A stretch of 64,000 nucleotides of DNA from Acidiferrum sp963764675 (GTDB lineage Bacteria > Acidobacteriota > Terriglobia > Acidiferrales > UBA7541), in NCBI GenBank assembly GCA_963764675.1, contig CAVXTQ010000011.1, positions 496,001 to 560,000 of the forward strand, given 5' to 3'. Below are positions 50,689-57,987 of the stretch, in pieces (position 1 is the stretch's first letter; the number at the start of each line of letters is the position of its first letter). Position numbers and translations under genes: made by a program. Under the pieces are notes generated by a model. That model was not told the origin of the DNA. It saw only the letters and a program-made list of their open reading frames with translations, and searched no databases.

Positions 50689-51447
50689 TTAGAGCACGAC
50701 AGTGATTGCGAAGCGAGTGCCGGGATAGTACGGGTCATACATGTAATACCCGTCATCCACATAGTCGATGTACACGTCGTCGGTGTAGTACCAGCCTGAG
50801 GGCCACGGTTCAACGAATCCAAACCAATAGCCACCGTACTGGAAGCGAGAATAGCCGCCGACCAAAACTGGGTTGCCAACGCGGAAGGCGTGCTCGCGGC
50901 CAAAATGGGAACGGAAACGATCGTCTGAAATTCGACCACCACCCCTCGCCGTGAGGCGAAGCTCTGGCTGTGCGTGTTGTCTAGCCTGTGCCTGCGCTGT
51001 GCGCTGGGGAGGGTGTGAAGATCTAGCTTGCTGCTGATGTTGTTCTTGCTGTCCCCTAGCTTGTTCTTTCTGCTCCTGCTTCGCGGACTTGTCCTGCTGT
51101 TGGCGCTGCTGTTCCTGTTGCCCCTTGGCCTGTTCCTCCTGCCCTTGCTTCGCAGATTTGTCCTGTTGCTGGCGCTGCTGGTCCTGCCCCTTGGCTTGTT
51201 CTTTCTGTTCCTGCTTCGCAGACTTGTCCTGTTGCTGGCGCTGCTGGTCTTGCTGCCCTTTAGCTTGCTCTTGCCGCTTTTCAGGCTTAGCCTGCTGCTC
51301 TTGTTTCGGGGGCTTGGCTGGCTGTTCTTGTTTCTGCTGCTTCTCTTGTTTTTCTTGTTTCTCCTGTGGCTCCTGCCCGTTAGCCGAAGCAGCGATTCCG
51401 AGAAGTAAGAACAGACCCGTTGCACTCATAACTCCAAGTAGTTTCAT
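50689..51447 (-). CDS. Secreted Gln/Lys-rich repeat protein with YG/W-rich C-terminus
   Basis: A 252-residue protein with signal peptide (KLLGVMSATGLFLLLGIAAS). Residues about 25-145 are Gln/Lys/Glu-rich, with four units of about 22 residues each like KQEQKEQAKGQ-QQRQQQDKSA. The C-terminus (FRVGNPVLVGGYSRFQYGGYWF, then PWPSGWYYTDDVYIDYVDDGYY) is rich in Tyr and Trp, a pattern I know from acidobacterial envelope proteins. The IS duplication overlaps the stop codon: TTAG at 50689-50692 gives the TAA. The start ATG 51447 is preferred to 51462. Confidence 0.78.
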   Translation of the reverse strand: MKLLGVMSATGLFLLLGIAASANGQEPQEKQEKQEKQQKQEQPAKPPKQEQQAKPEKRQEQAKGQQDQQRQQQDKSAKQEQKEQAKGQDQQRQQQDKSAKQGQEEQAKGQQEQQRQQQDKSAKQEQKEQARGQQEQHQQQARSSHPPQRTAQAQARQHAQPELRLTARGGGRISDDRFRSHFGREHAFRVGNPVLVGGYSRFQYGGYWFGFVEPWPSGWYYTDDVYIDYVDDGYYMYDPYYPGTRFAITVVL

Positions 51448-51576
51448 TGATGTTGCCTCCATTGCCTTGAATTTATGTGCCTGACGCTGGCCGCGACCGG
51501 CACGATTCTTGTTTCCCGGTGCTGGTTACGGGCCCGAAGGCCCGCAACCGTTCCATGTGGCGTTCCCTGAGGTTGC

Positions 51577-51765
51577 TCAACCAACGCGAAGTCGCGAGAT
51601 GGAATGAAGCAGCCCAAATACATTCAAGAGCCAGACCACCACAACGATGACGACCACCGCGTTCAAGATCGACTTGATGCTTCCCGCCATGGGAATGAAG
51701 CGATTCACTAGCCACAGCAGAACGCCAACTACGATTAGGACCACTACTAGATTGATTAAAGGCAT
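51577..51765 (-). CDS. Small membrane protein, Thivi_2564 family
   Basis: A 62-residue, two-helix protein: PLINLVVVLIVVGVLLWLVN, then RFIPMAGSIKSILNAV, then VVIVVVVWLLNVFGLL. The RFIPMxxxIKxILNxVVVIxVVxWLL pattern is that of the Thivi_2564 small membrane family. GGAGGCGAATAG precedes the ATG. Member of the same group of small stress-type genes; role unknown. Confidence 0.85.
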   Translation of the reverse strand: MPLINLVVVLIVVGVLLWLVNRFIPMAGSIKSILNAVVVIVVVVWLLNVFGLLHSISRLRVG

Positions 51766-51980
51766 GATCTATTCGCCTCCTTCTTTCGCATGCAGACACA
51801 CGGGCCTCACGAGTTGTTGACCCTTGTTTCGGTATTGGTCCGAGAGCTGATGCGACGATGTGGATCGAAGTGGAACCTGGGACTTGCGGATGGTTCAGGC
51901 TGAAGCTTAGGGTTTTACTTATCGCTTCGGTCTTTTTGCTTCCCCCACAAACGACATATTAGAAGAGGCCCACGTCGGAT

Positions 51981-52000
51981 ACTGTCCATTTGCGGACATA
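51981..52000. promoter_or_regulatory. Crp/Fnr-type operator, site 3
   Basis: ACTGTCC-ATTTGC-GGACATA, 7-6-7, two changes in the outer right arm. It lies 55 bases before the likely start of the Crp/Fnr gene (52056), which suggests self-regulation. On the other side it is 216 bases from the Thivi_2564 gene. Confidence 0.75.
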
Positions 52001-52055
52001 TTCGTATTTTGTTTTGCGTACACGTGGGCCGGTGCTAAAATACACGCCAGAAGTC

Positions 52056-52736
52056 ATGCCAAAGCCAGTATTACCGCGAAGATACGATGCGGCCAAACCG
52101 GTCGCTTTTGACGCCCAGAGCTTCCTCGACTCCGCCGGCATAGCTAGAAAGGTTGTCGAATTCCCCAAGAGAACGACCATCTTTACGCAGGGTGATGCCG
52201 CTAAGCACGTCATGTACATTCAACAAGGCGCCGTGAAGCTTTCCGTCGTCAATTCCACGGGCAAAGAAGCCGTCGTGGCCGTTCTCAAGCCAGGGGATTT
52301 TTTCGGCGAAGGATGTCTTGCAGGCCAGTCGATTCGGATGGGGTCAGCCACCACTACGGCACTGACCAGCCTGCTTGTGATTGATAAAGACGAGATGATT
52401 CGCGTGCTCCATGCCGAACATGAGTTCTCCGACCGGTTCATCGCCTATATGCTTTCGAGAAACATTCGTGTGGAAGAGGATTTGATCGACCAGCTTTTCA
52501 ATTCCACCGAAAAACGCTTGGCTCGCGCGCTTCTCTTACTGGCCCGTTACGGCAAGAAAGACGAGCCACAGAGAATCCTTCCCAAGGTATCGCAAGAAGA
52601 ATTGGCGGAAATGATTGGTACCACGCGCTCCCGGGTCAATCTATTCATGAACAAATTCAAGAGGCTCGGCTTCATTGATAATAAGAACGGGATTGAAATT
52701 AACAGCTCGCTGTTGACGATTGTCCTGCACGATTGA
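52056..52736 (+). CDS. Crp/Fnr-family transcription regulator
   Basis: A 226-residue regulator from ATG 52056 (ATG 51990 is also open). The N-terminal cyclic-nucleotide-type beta barrel shows VVEFPKRTTIFTQGDAAKHVMYIQQGAVKLSVV and LKPGDFFGEGCLAGQSIRMGSATTTALT in separate blocks, without the Cys cluster of Fnr. The C-terminal winged helix has VSQEELAEMIGTTRSRVNLFMNKFKRLGF; the recognition helix (TTRSRVNLFM) lacks the RETVGR pattern of E. coli Crp, so a site other than TGTGA-N6-TCACA is expected. I infer that it binds the five ACTGTCC-N6-GGACAGT palindromes. Confidence 0.9.
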   Translation: MPKPVLPRRYDAAKPVAFDAQSFLDSAGIARKVVEFPKRTTIFTQGDAAKHVMYIQQGAVKLSVVNSTGKEAVVAVLKPGDFFGEGCLAGQSIRMGSATTTALTSLLVIDKDEMIRVLHAEHEFSDRFIAYMLSRNIRVEEDLIDQLFNSTEKRLARALLLLARYGKKDEPQRILPKVSQEELAEMIGTTRSRVNLFMNKFKRLGFIDNKNGIEINSSLLTIVLHD

Positions 52737-52794
52737 CTTCCCCTGCGGTTCTAGTTCATGACGGTGTCAGGTCCGAAGACGCAGTTAAGCGGCA

Positions 52795-53301
52795 TCAATG
52801 CAAGTAGACCCGTTCATGTGAGTCTCTTCGCGGCGCACGCGTCCAACTCCTGGAAAGGCTCTCGAAATCCTCTCCGTCGTTGTGGCGTTCAATTGCGCGA
52901 GCCGCCAGGTGCGTTACTCGCTCGATCAGCTGTAGTTCAAACGGTGTGGGACCTCGCGAAACACAGCAGTACATTTCGAGCCAGCCCAATGCAACTTCAT
53001 TCCGCAAAGGAATGCTGGCAGACCAAAAAACATGCAGGTCAAATCGCGCGGCGCGTTCCGTAATTGTAGGGAGATCGTGTTCCTGGTCGTCCGCCAGCGT
53101 AATGACAGAAACAAGGTTTGCGATCTGAAGATCGATAGCCGCGCACAATTTGTTCAAAACTCCGTGAAGCGGCGCGCCCATCGAAATCAATTCGAGAATG
53201 CTGTTTTCTCCATGCAAAATGGTTTCTTTTTTGCAATAGAATCGCCGACTCAACAAAAACTGGTTCGGCGCCGATTTGGCGCAAGGCTTGTGCTCAGCCA
53301 T
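52795..53301 (-). CDS. GAF-domain protein
   Basis: A 168-residue protein with a single GAF-like domain: GENSILELISMGAPLHGVLNKLCAAIDLQ, ANLVSVITLADDQEHDLPTI, the Cys-containing GWLEMYCCVSRGPTPFELQLIERVTHLAARAIERH, in order. The last block (TPFELQLIERVTHLAAxAIER) is a typical GAF C-terminus. No output domain, so it may act with a partner. GAGGTGACCAG precedes the ATG. Operator site 4 lies 55 bases upstream. Confidence 0.8.
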   Translation of the reverse strand: MAEHKPCAKSAPNQFLLSRRFYCKKETILHGENSILELISMGAPLHGVLNKLCAAIDLQIANLVSVITLADDQEHDLPTITERAARFDLHVFWSASIPLRNEVALGWLEMYCCVSRGPTPFELQLIERVTHLAARAIERHNDGEDFESLSRSWTRAPRRDSHERVYLH

Positions 53302-53355
53302 CTGGTCACCTCATCATTGATGTAAAGCGAATCTTAGGGCAGCCAACAATCGCAG

Positions 53356-53375
53356 TCTGTCCACTTAAGGACAGT
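53356..53375. promoter_or_regulatory. Crp/Fnr-type operator, site 4
   Basis: TCTGTCC-ACTTAA-GGACAGT, one mismatch at the first base. The centre is 64 bases upstream of the GAF gene start (- strand) and 138 bases before the zinc-ribbon gene (+). Confidence 0.78.
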
Positions 53376-53502
53376 CTTAGATAACGCCTATTGAGTACCC
53401 CGGAAAGCGAGAAACGGAAGTGTGTCAAATCGGACAGCCGGGAGAGAAACAGGTGTCGCAAGATTGTCTGGTAACTTGCGTTCTCAAGAAGGGTGTGCCG
53501 CC

Positions 53503-53724
53503 GTGTCGATTAGCTGTCCAGACTGCTGTAGTGAACGAATCCGTCGGTCGAGCCGCAAGGGGTTCCTCGAATCAGGTCTCCTCACGATGTTGTTGCTGCG
53601 ACCGTTTCGCTGCAGGCATTGCGATCATCGCTTTTTCCGGTGGTCTTTCCGTTCGGACCCGTGGGCATACCAGTCTCGCAACGACGGCGTTGAGACAAAG
53701 CGCGTACGTTTGGTCACACTCTAA
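53503..53724 (+). CDS. Small zinc-ribbon protein
   Basis: A 73-residue protein from GTG 53503 with two CxxC pairs: ISCPDCCSERIRRSSRKGFL and LLLRPFRCRHCDHRFFRWSF. The CPxC...IRRS-RKGxLE...RPFRCxxCxxRFFR layout is a zinc ribbon common in acidobacterial hypothetical proteins. The C-terminus after residue 50 is variable. It overlaps the 3' end of the converging gene by 11 bases. Role unknown, perhaps nucleic-acid binding. Confidence 0.7.
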   Translation: MSISCPDCCSERIRRSSRKGFLESGLLTMLLLRPFRCRHCDHRFFRWSFRSDPWAYQSRNDGVETKRVRLVTL

Positions 53725-54049
53725 TCAGGATCGATGTCAGCCCTGGGACGAACGGGGACACGACAGTCATATGGTTCGCTGCGCTCGCGATGAAACTCGA
53801 ATAGTGTCGAAGGAATGTGTACCCCTTCGCTCTTTCGAGCGTATCCAATCGCGCTAGGATGCTGGATCTTTCTGAATTATCGGGTAGATTGTCGGTCAAC
53901 GCTTCTCTCAATTGCGCAAAGAGCTGCTGGCTAGTCACCGTCAGATCTCTGGCGGACGTTTTTGTGCTAGGACCGCCGAACTGTGGATTATCCACGTAGA
54001 TGGGGTAAACAGGGGGCGTATCACGTCTCGCCAAACTATTCTTCTCCAT
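53714..54049 (-). CDS. Hypothetical protein
   Basis: A 111-residue soluble protein starting MEKNSLARRDTPPVYPIYVD with AAGGAGAG nine bases upstream. The C-terminal half is helical: LFAQLREALTDNLPDNSERS, ILARLDTLERAKGYTFLRHY, SSFIASAANHMTVVSPFVPGL. The LDxLExAxGxxxFLxxYxxFIxxAANHMxxxxPFxPxL pattern is one I have seen in short hypothetical proteins without a function. It overlaps the zinc-ribbon gene tail. Confidence 0.65.
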   Translation of the reverse strand: MEKNSLARRDTPPVYPIYVDNPQFGGPSTKTSARDLTVTSQQLFAQLREALTDNLPDNSERSSILARLDTLERAKGYTFLRHYSSFIASAANHMTVVSPFVPGLTSILIRV

Positions 54050-54088
54050 TTTTGGCTTCTCTCCTTCTAGTGGCAGGGCGGAGTCTTC

Positions 54089-54247
54089 TCAAAAGCTTTC
54101 CGCAGTCGCTGGTCGAACAATCCGCGTGCCGCTTTTGTTCACACCCGCTCTCCGGGCGGATAGGGCCGAACGCGCCTTCGCCATTTCCTTTTTCACTTGG
54201 GCCAGCAGCGCCTTATCGGATTGCTTTTTGGATTTCGTCGCCGCCAT
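54089..54247 (-). CDS. Possible small Lys/Arg-rich protein
   Basis: A 52-residue frame starting MAATKSKKQSDKALLAQVKK and ending in RIVRPATAESF. It lies directly upstream of the 53714-54049 gene on the same strand. Very basic N-terminus and no hydrophobic stretch. The ribosome site is weak, so it may not be translated. Confidence 0.35.
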   Translation of the reverse strand: MAATKSKKQSDKALLAQVKKEMAKARSALSARRAGVNKSGTRIVRPATAESF

Positions 54248-54333
54248 ACGACCGAGGATGGCATCTCGCCTAAAGCAAAACCGTCCCTTTTGGCACGGTC
54301 CGCGGGTTTTAGGCGATTTTGTTAGAAATGACT

Positions 54334-54353
54334 ACTGTTCTCTTTTGGACAGA
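54334..54353. promoter_or_regulatory. Crp/Fnr-type operator, site 5
   Basis: ACTGTTC-TCTTTT-GGACAGA, 7-6-7 with one change in each arm. Its centre is 76 bases upstream of the sensor kinase start. Confidence 0.7.
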
Positions 54354-54419
54354 TTCGTTCTCTCACTGGTGCTAGCCTTCTGCGAATCCCTAACTCTGCA
54401 GGAGTAGCGGTACGCAAAT

Positions 54420-55568
54420 ATGAAAGCCCCTAGCCTTCTTTTCCGCGGGTTCCGGGAAATCAATCTTCGACAGTATCTTGCTGCCATATTGGCGGCCGGA
54501 GTAGCGCTCGGTTTACGAGGGCTGCTCACTCAGTTCGTCGCCGATTCTCACCCGTACACGATCGTTTTCATCGCCACGGCCTTTTCCGTTTGGTACGCAG
54601 GGCTCTGGCCTTCGGTGTTTGGCGCTAGCGCGGGATGGCTCGGCGCCAAGTTTTTCTTCATTCCTCCTTTTTATTCGTTGCGGATCACTACGAGAGAAGA
54701 ACGCAACAGCGCTATCGGCTATGTTCTGATTTCGCTTGCGATCATCCTTTTCGGAGACTTGAGTCGCAGAACGATTGCGAAACAGCGCGGAATCCAAGCG
54801 CGGCTACTGACCATCCAGGAACAACTGGAAGAACGCATCCGGCAGCGAACCGCCTTGCTCGAGGTAAACAACGAAAGCCTCCGCGACCTTTCGGCGCGGC
54901 TATTGCAAGTTCGTGACGAGGAGCAGCGGAAGATAGCGCGGCACTTGCACGACAGCACCGGACAAACGCTTGCCTTATTGACGATGAACCTCCACCGCCT
55001 GGAGACGGAAGCCCACAAACTCAGCGCAAGCATAGCGAAGACGGCAGCCGAAAGCGCCGCATTGGCCAAAGAAGTTTCAGACAGCGTGCGTACTGTATCC
55101 TACCTTCTTCACCCTCCGTTGCTGGACGAAGCAGGGCTTAAAAGCGCTCTCACTTGGTACGCAGAGGGATTTGAAGAACGGAGCGGCATCAAAGTCCATT
55201 TGGAAATGCCTTCCGGTTTCGAACGGCAGCCATGCGACTTGGAAACGGCTGTTTTCCGCATTGTGCAGGAGTGCCTGACAAACGTTCATCGCCATTCGGA
55301 AAGTCCGACCGCGGACATTCGCATATGCCAGTTTGCCGGCGGGCTTGCACTAGAGGTTAAGGATGCCGGCCAAGGAATACCTGCCGAGACTCTGGCAAGG
55401 ATTTCCTCCGTTGGATTGCCGGGCGTGGGCCTTCGCGGCATGCGAGAGCGCGCGATAGCACTTGGTGGAGGCTTTGAAGTTTTTTCCGAAGGAAAAGGCA
55501 CCACGATTAAGGTATTTATTCCTTTGCAGGCCAACGTTCGTGAGCGGGCTTCTGCTGCTCACGCGTAG
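54420..55568 (+). CDS. DUF4118-containing sensor histidine kinase (NarL/HisKA_3 type)
   Basis: A 382-residue kinase. Residues 20-115 hold the four-helix KdpD-like DUF4118 sensor region (YLAAILAAGVALGLRG, FIATAFSVWYAGLWPSVFGA, AIGYVLISLAIILFGD). A coiled coil (120-165) leads to the HisKA_3 domain with the phospho-acceptor in RHLHDSTGQTLALL (about His177). The HATPase_c domain shows VQECLTNVHRHS, VKDAGQGIP and GVGLRGMRERAIALGGGF. CTGCAGGAG precedes the ATG. No response regulator gene is adjacent, so its partner is elsewhere. Operator site 5 lies upstream. Confidence 0.9.
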   Translation: MKAPSLLFRGFREINLRQYLAAILAAGVALGLRGLLTQFVADSHPYTIVFIATAFSVWYAGLWPSVFGASAGWLGAKFFFIPPFYSLRITTREERNSAIGYVLISLAIILFGDLSRRTIAKQRGIQARLLTIQEQLEERIRQRTALLEVNNESLRDLSARLLQVRDEEQRKIARHLHDSTGQTLALLTMNLHRLETEAHKLSASIAKTAAESAALAKEVSDSVRTVSYLLHPPLLDEAGLKSALTWYAEGFEERSGIKVHLEMPSGFERQPCDLETAVFRIVQECLTNVHRHSESPTADIRICQFAGGLALEVKDAGQGIPAETLARISSVGLPGVGLRGMRERAIALGGGFEVFSEGKGTTIKVFIPLQANVRERASAAHA

Positions 55569-55747
55569 GAACTGAAACCCAATTTCTCTCACGCGTTAGG
55601 ATTCCTCGCGCCGTCCATACTTCCGTCGTCGCCCCGCACGCTATTACATTGCGACTGCTATCCTCGGGACCGAGGCGAGCCTAGGGCCCAGCAAGCGGGC
55701 CGGGTTAGGCTACGGGTGGCAGGATCTACTGAGTTGCTGGAAATAAA

Positions 55748-55793
55748 TGGTGGGCCCGGTAGGATTTGAACCTACGACCAACGGATTATGAGT
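55748..55793 (-). tRNA. 3' half of a CAT-anticodon tRNA (attachment-site remnant)
   Basis: Read on the - strand: anticodon loop CTCATAA, 3' anticodon strand TCCGT, T arm GTAGG-TTCAAAT-CCTAC, acceptor strand CGGGCCC, discriminator A and encoded CCA. The 5' half is missing: the bases beyond the loop (TTCAAAAAAG on the + strand) do not pair. The anticodon CAT suits tRNA-Met or tRNA-Ile2. Cuts in the anticodon loop are where many integrases cross over, so this looks like a displaced att site. It cannot fold as a working tRNA. Confidence 0.85.
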
Positions 55794-56244
55794 TCAAAAA
55801 AGACTGGTCCGCGCTGATTTGCGATGGAGCACGATCAATTGCTACGACGTTGATTCTGATTGCAGTTACAGCCATTCAACTCCTGCCTGCACTGCTACCA
55901 ATTCATACGACATTTGGTCGAGTATGGGCAAAGAATTGGGCACGGTGGTTGAGAGGAATGTCGCCACAGCAACCCTTCGGTTAACAGTTGCGGCGCTACT
56001 CTTTCTAACTGAGCACGACGACTCGCGGTGGTGTTGATTCCTGGACTAGCTACAGGCGATTTGCTTCCCTGTCCCATAGCTACCAAGTGCGACGGTTTTT
56101 GATGTAGGGTGGGCACAAAATAGGTTACAGCAGTATCGTACGACCTTTCTGGCAGTCTCGCTGTGCCTTCACCGAAAGAGGAGAATCAGGAACCGGCGGT
56201 ATCGGCGGTGTTGCCACTTTGGATCGTGCGCATTCGGCGCGCAG

Positions 56245-56388
56245 TCAGCCACTGAAGGCGCAGTGGAGGAGCGAGGTGAAGAGATGCTCGGCCTGAAGGA
56301 AGGCCTCCTGCTGCACGGCACGCAGATGCTCTACTCGTTTAGCCACGGCCGCGAACTTCTGCTGGAGGGGGAGAAGGGCACGGGGATT
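56245..56388 (-). pseudogene. C-terminal fragment of a type I restriction specificity subunit (hsdS)
   Basis: About 47 codons reading PRALLPLQQKFAAVAKRVEH, LRAVQQEAFLQAEHLFTSLL, HCAFSG-stop. This is the conserved last helix of HsdS proteins (PLxLQQKFAxxVERVExLRxxQxEAxxQAExLFxxLLHxAFSG). The rest of the gene and any hsdM or hsdR are absent. A remnant of a defence locus in the island scar. Confidence 0.75.
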
Positions 56389-56734
56389 GGAAGCTCTTTC
56401 CCATCGCCCAATTAATGGCCTCGGACGGCTGCGCCGCGCGTGAGTCAAGCCATCCGGTGCTGCATGCCGCGCGAAGCGAGGCATGCCATAAGGTAGTGGG
56501 TTCTAGCCTATCAATTGTCGCCAGTCGAGCAGTATCTTGAGTTAACGTATGCGACAAAACGGGTCAGGCTCGATTGAACTGAATGCCGTTGAACACACGC
56601 GCCTGGATTTTCAAGCCGACATCAGGGTCCACGAGACGCCGTCCGTTGCGGTCAGGCGATATGTTAGTGCGCAGGCTCAAGTGTTCCGTCGCTTCTTTGC
56701 TGTAAACCGTAACTGGCATACGATAAGTACGAGC

Positions 56735-57844
56735 ATGGCAAAACAGCGGCGTGGTACTCATCTCATCGCGGACATTGCGAAGGTGTCCAGAGGTACAGTT
56801 GACCGGGCTTTGCACGGACGCGGCGGCGTTAACGAGGCAACGCGCCAACGCATTTTGCAGATAGCCCGGGAAATCGGGTATAGGCCGAACTTGGCGGCCC
56901 GAGCGCTCTCAGCCAACAGGGCGACGGCGAAAATCGGTGTATGCATGCCTCGCGAGATTCACTTCTTCTATGACCAACTGTGGAGCGGAGTGTTGGAGGA
57001 AGCGGAGCGTGTTTCGCAGTTTGGTGTTGAATTCCTAAATCGCCCTGTGCAGAACCTTGGCCAGGGAGATGTCAAGGCATTCAAAGAACTCATGGCCAGC
57101 GGTGTTGACGGAATTATTCTGACTGCTGGCAATCCCAAGAACCTCACACCATTAATCGACAAGGCCGAGACCAAAGGCGTACGCGTCGTTTGCGTGGACA
57201 CGGACGCTTCAGAAAGTCACCGTTCCAGTGTTGTATACGTAGAACCTTATCTGAGCGGGTGCGTGGCGGGCGAGTTGCTGGGGAAGCTTGTTCCGCCAGA
57301 TTCGAAAGTGGTTGTTGTGGCTGGAATGCTAATGGCGGAAGATCATAGGAGAAAAGCCGAGGGGTTTTCGGAGACCTTCCGACTACACTGCCCGGGGGGC
57401 AAGATTGCGGCCGTTATCGAGGGTCACGAGGACGAATACGAGAGCTTCCAGAAGACTCTCGATCTACTGCGGCGCATTCCTGATCTCGCGGGAATCTATG
57501 TGAACACAGTTAATTGCCTGCCTGTCTGTCGCGCTCTTGGCGATCGAAACCTTGAGGGAAAAGTAAAGCTGATTACGAGCGACCTCTTCGCAGAAATGGC
57601 ACCCTACTTCAAAAAGGGTACAATCGCTGCGTCCATTTACCACCAGCCGCACCGCCAAGGACAGATCGCCGTCCGTCTCATGGCGGATAATCTAATCTCA
57701 AAAGTCAATTTTCCACCTACAGTTCGTCTTAGTCCGACCGTGGTGATTTCATCTAATCTGCACCTCTTTAGAGAGATGCGCCCTAGTGAGCCAACGCCCA
57801 CCGAAGTGCCGACCGCGGGTTTGGCCCATCCAAGCGATACTTAA
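56735..57844 (+). CDS. LacI-family transcription regulator
   Basis: A 369-residue repressor from ATG 56735. The N-terminal HTH reads IADIAKVSRGTVDRALHGRG, VNEATRQRILQIAREIGYRP, NLAARALSA (hinge). The sugar-binding domain has IGVCMPREIHFFYDQLWSGV, GVDGIILTAGNPKN and VVCVDTDASES, and ends VVISSNLHLFRE. This SRGTVDRALHxR form is typical of one LacI branch with simple-sugar-type periplasmic-fold domains. It precedes a TonB-dependent receptor and a GH2 enzyme gene and probably controls them. Confidence 0.88.
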   Translation: MAKQRRGTHLIADIAKVSRGTVDRALHGRGGVNEATRQRILQIAREIGYRPNLAARALSANRATAKIGVCMPREIHFFYDQLWSGVLEEAERVSQFGVEFLNRPVQNLGQGDVKAFKELMASGVDGIILTAGNPKNLTPLIDKAETKGVRVVCVDTDASESHRSSVVYVEPYLSGCVAGELLGKLVPPDSKVVVVAGMLMAEDHRRKAEGFSETFRLHCPGGKIAAVIEGHEDEYESFQKTLDLLRRIPDLAGIYVNTVNCLPVCRALGDRNLEGKVKLITSDLFAEMAPYFKKGTIAASIYHQPHRQGQIAVRLMADNLISKVNFPPTVRLSPTVVISSNLHLFREMRPSEPTPTEVPTAGLAHPSDT

Positions 57845-57941
57845 ACGCGACATCAAACCGCGCTCGACGGACACGTGGGTTCCCCGAGTGCTAAGTCTCG
57901 CCGAAAAAAAACTGCTTGACAGCCGACAATCTGTAGATCAT

Positions 57942-57955
57942 CGTGCACGTGCACG
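57942..57955. promoter_or_regulatory. Candidate LacI-family operator
   Basis: Perfect 14-base palindrome CGTGCACGTGCACG with a central CG, as LacI-family sites have. A second dyad, CGTTC-GCGT-GAACG (57963-57976), lies 8 bases on. Both are between the LacI gene and the receptor gene. Confidence 0.5.
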
Positions 57956-57987
57956 GTACAAACGTTCGCGTGAACGGTTCATCTTAA

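Larger units (their letters stand above)
55569..56734. other. Gene-poor scar region
   Basis: Nearly 1.2 kb without an intact gene. It holds a truncated tRNA (55748-55793) and a fragment of a type I restriction specificity gene (56245-56388). Small frames (e.g. 55766, 55819) lack ribosome sites. Upstream of the LacI gene the frame is open from 56549, but only the part from 56735 looks like protein. Confidence 0.65.
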
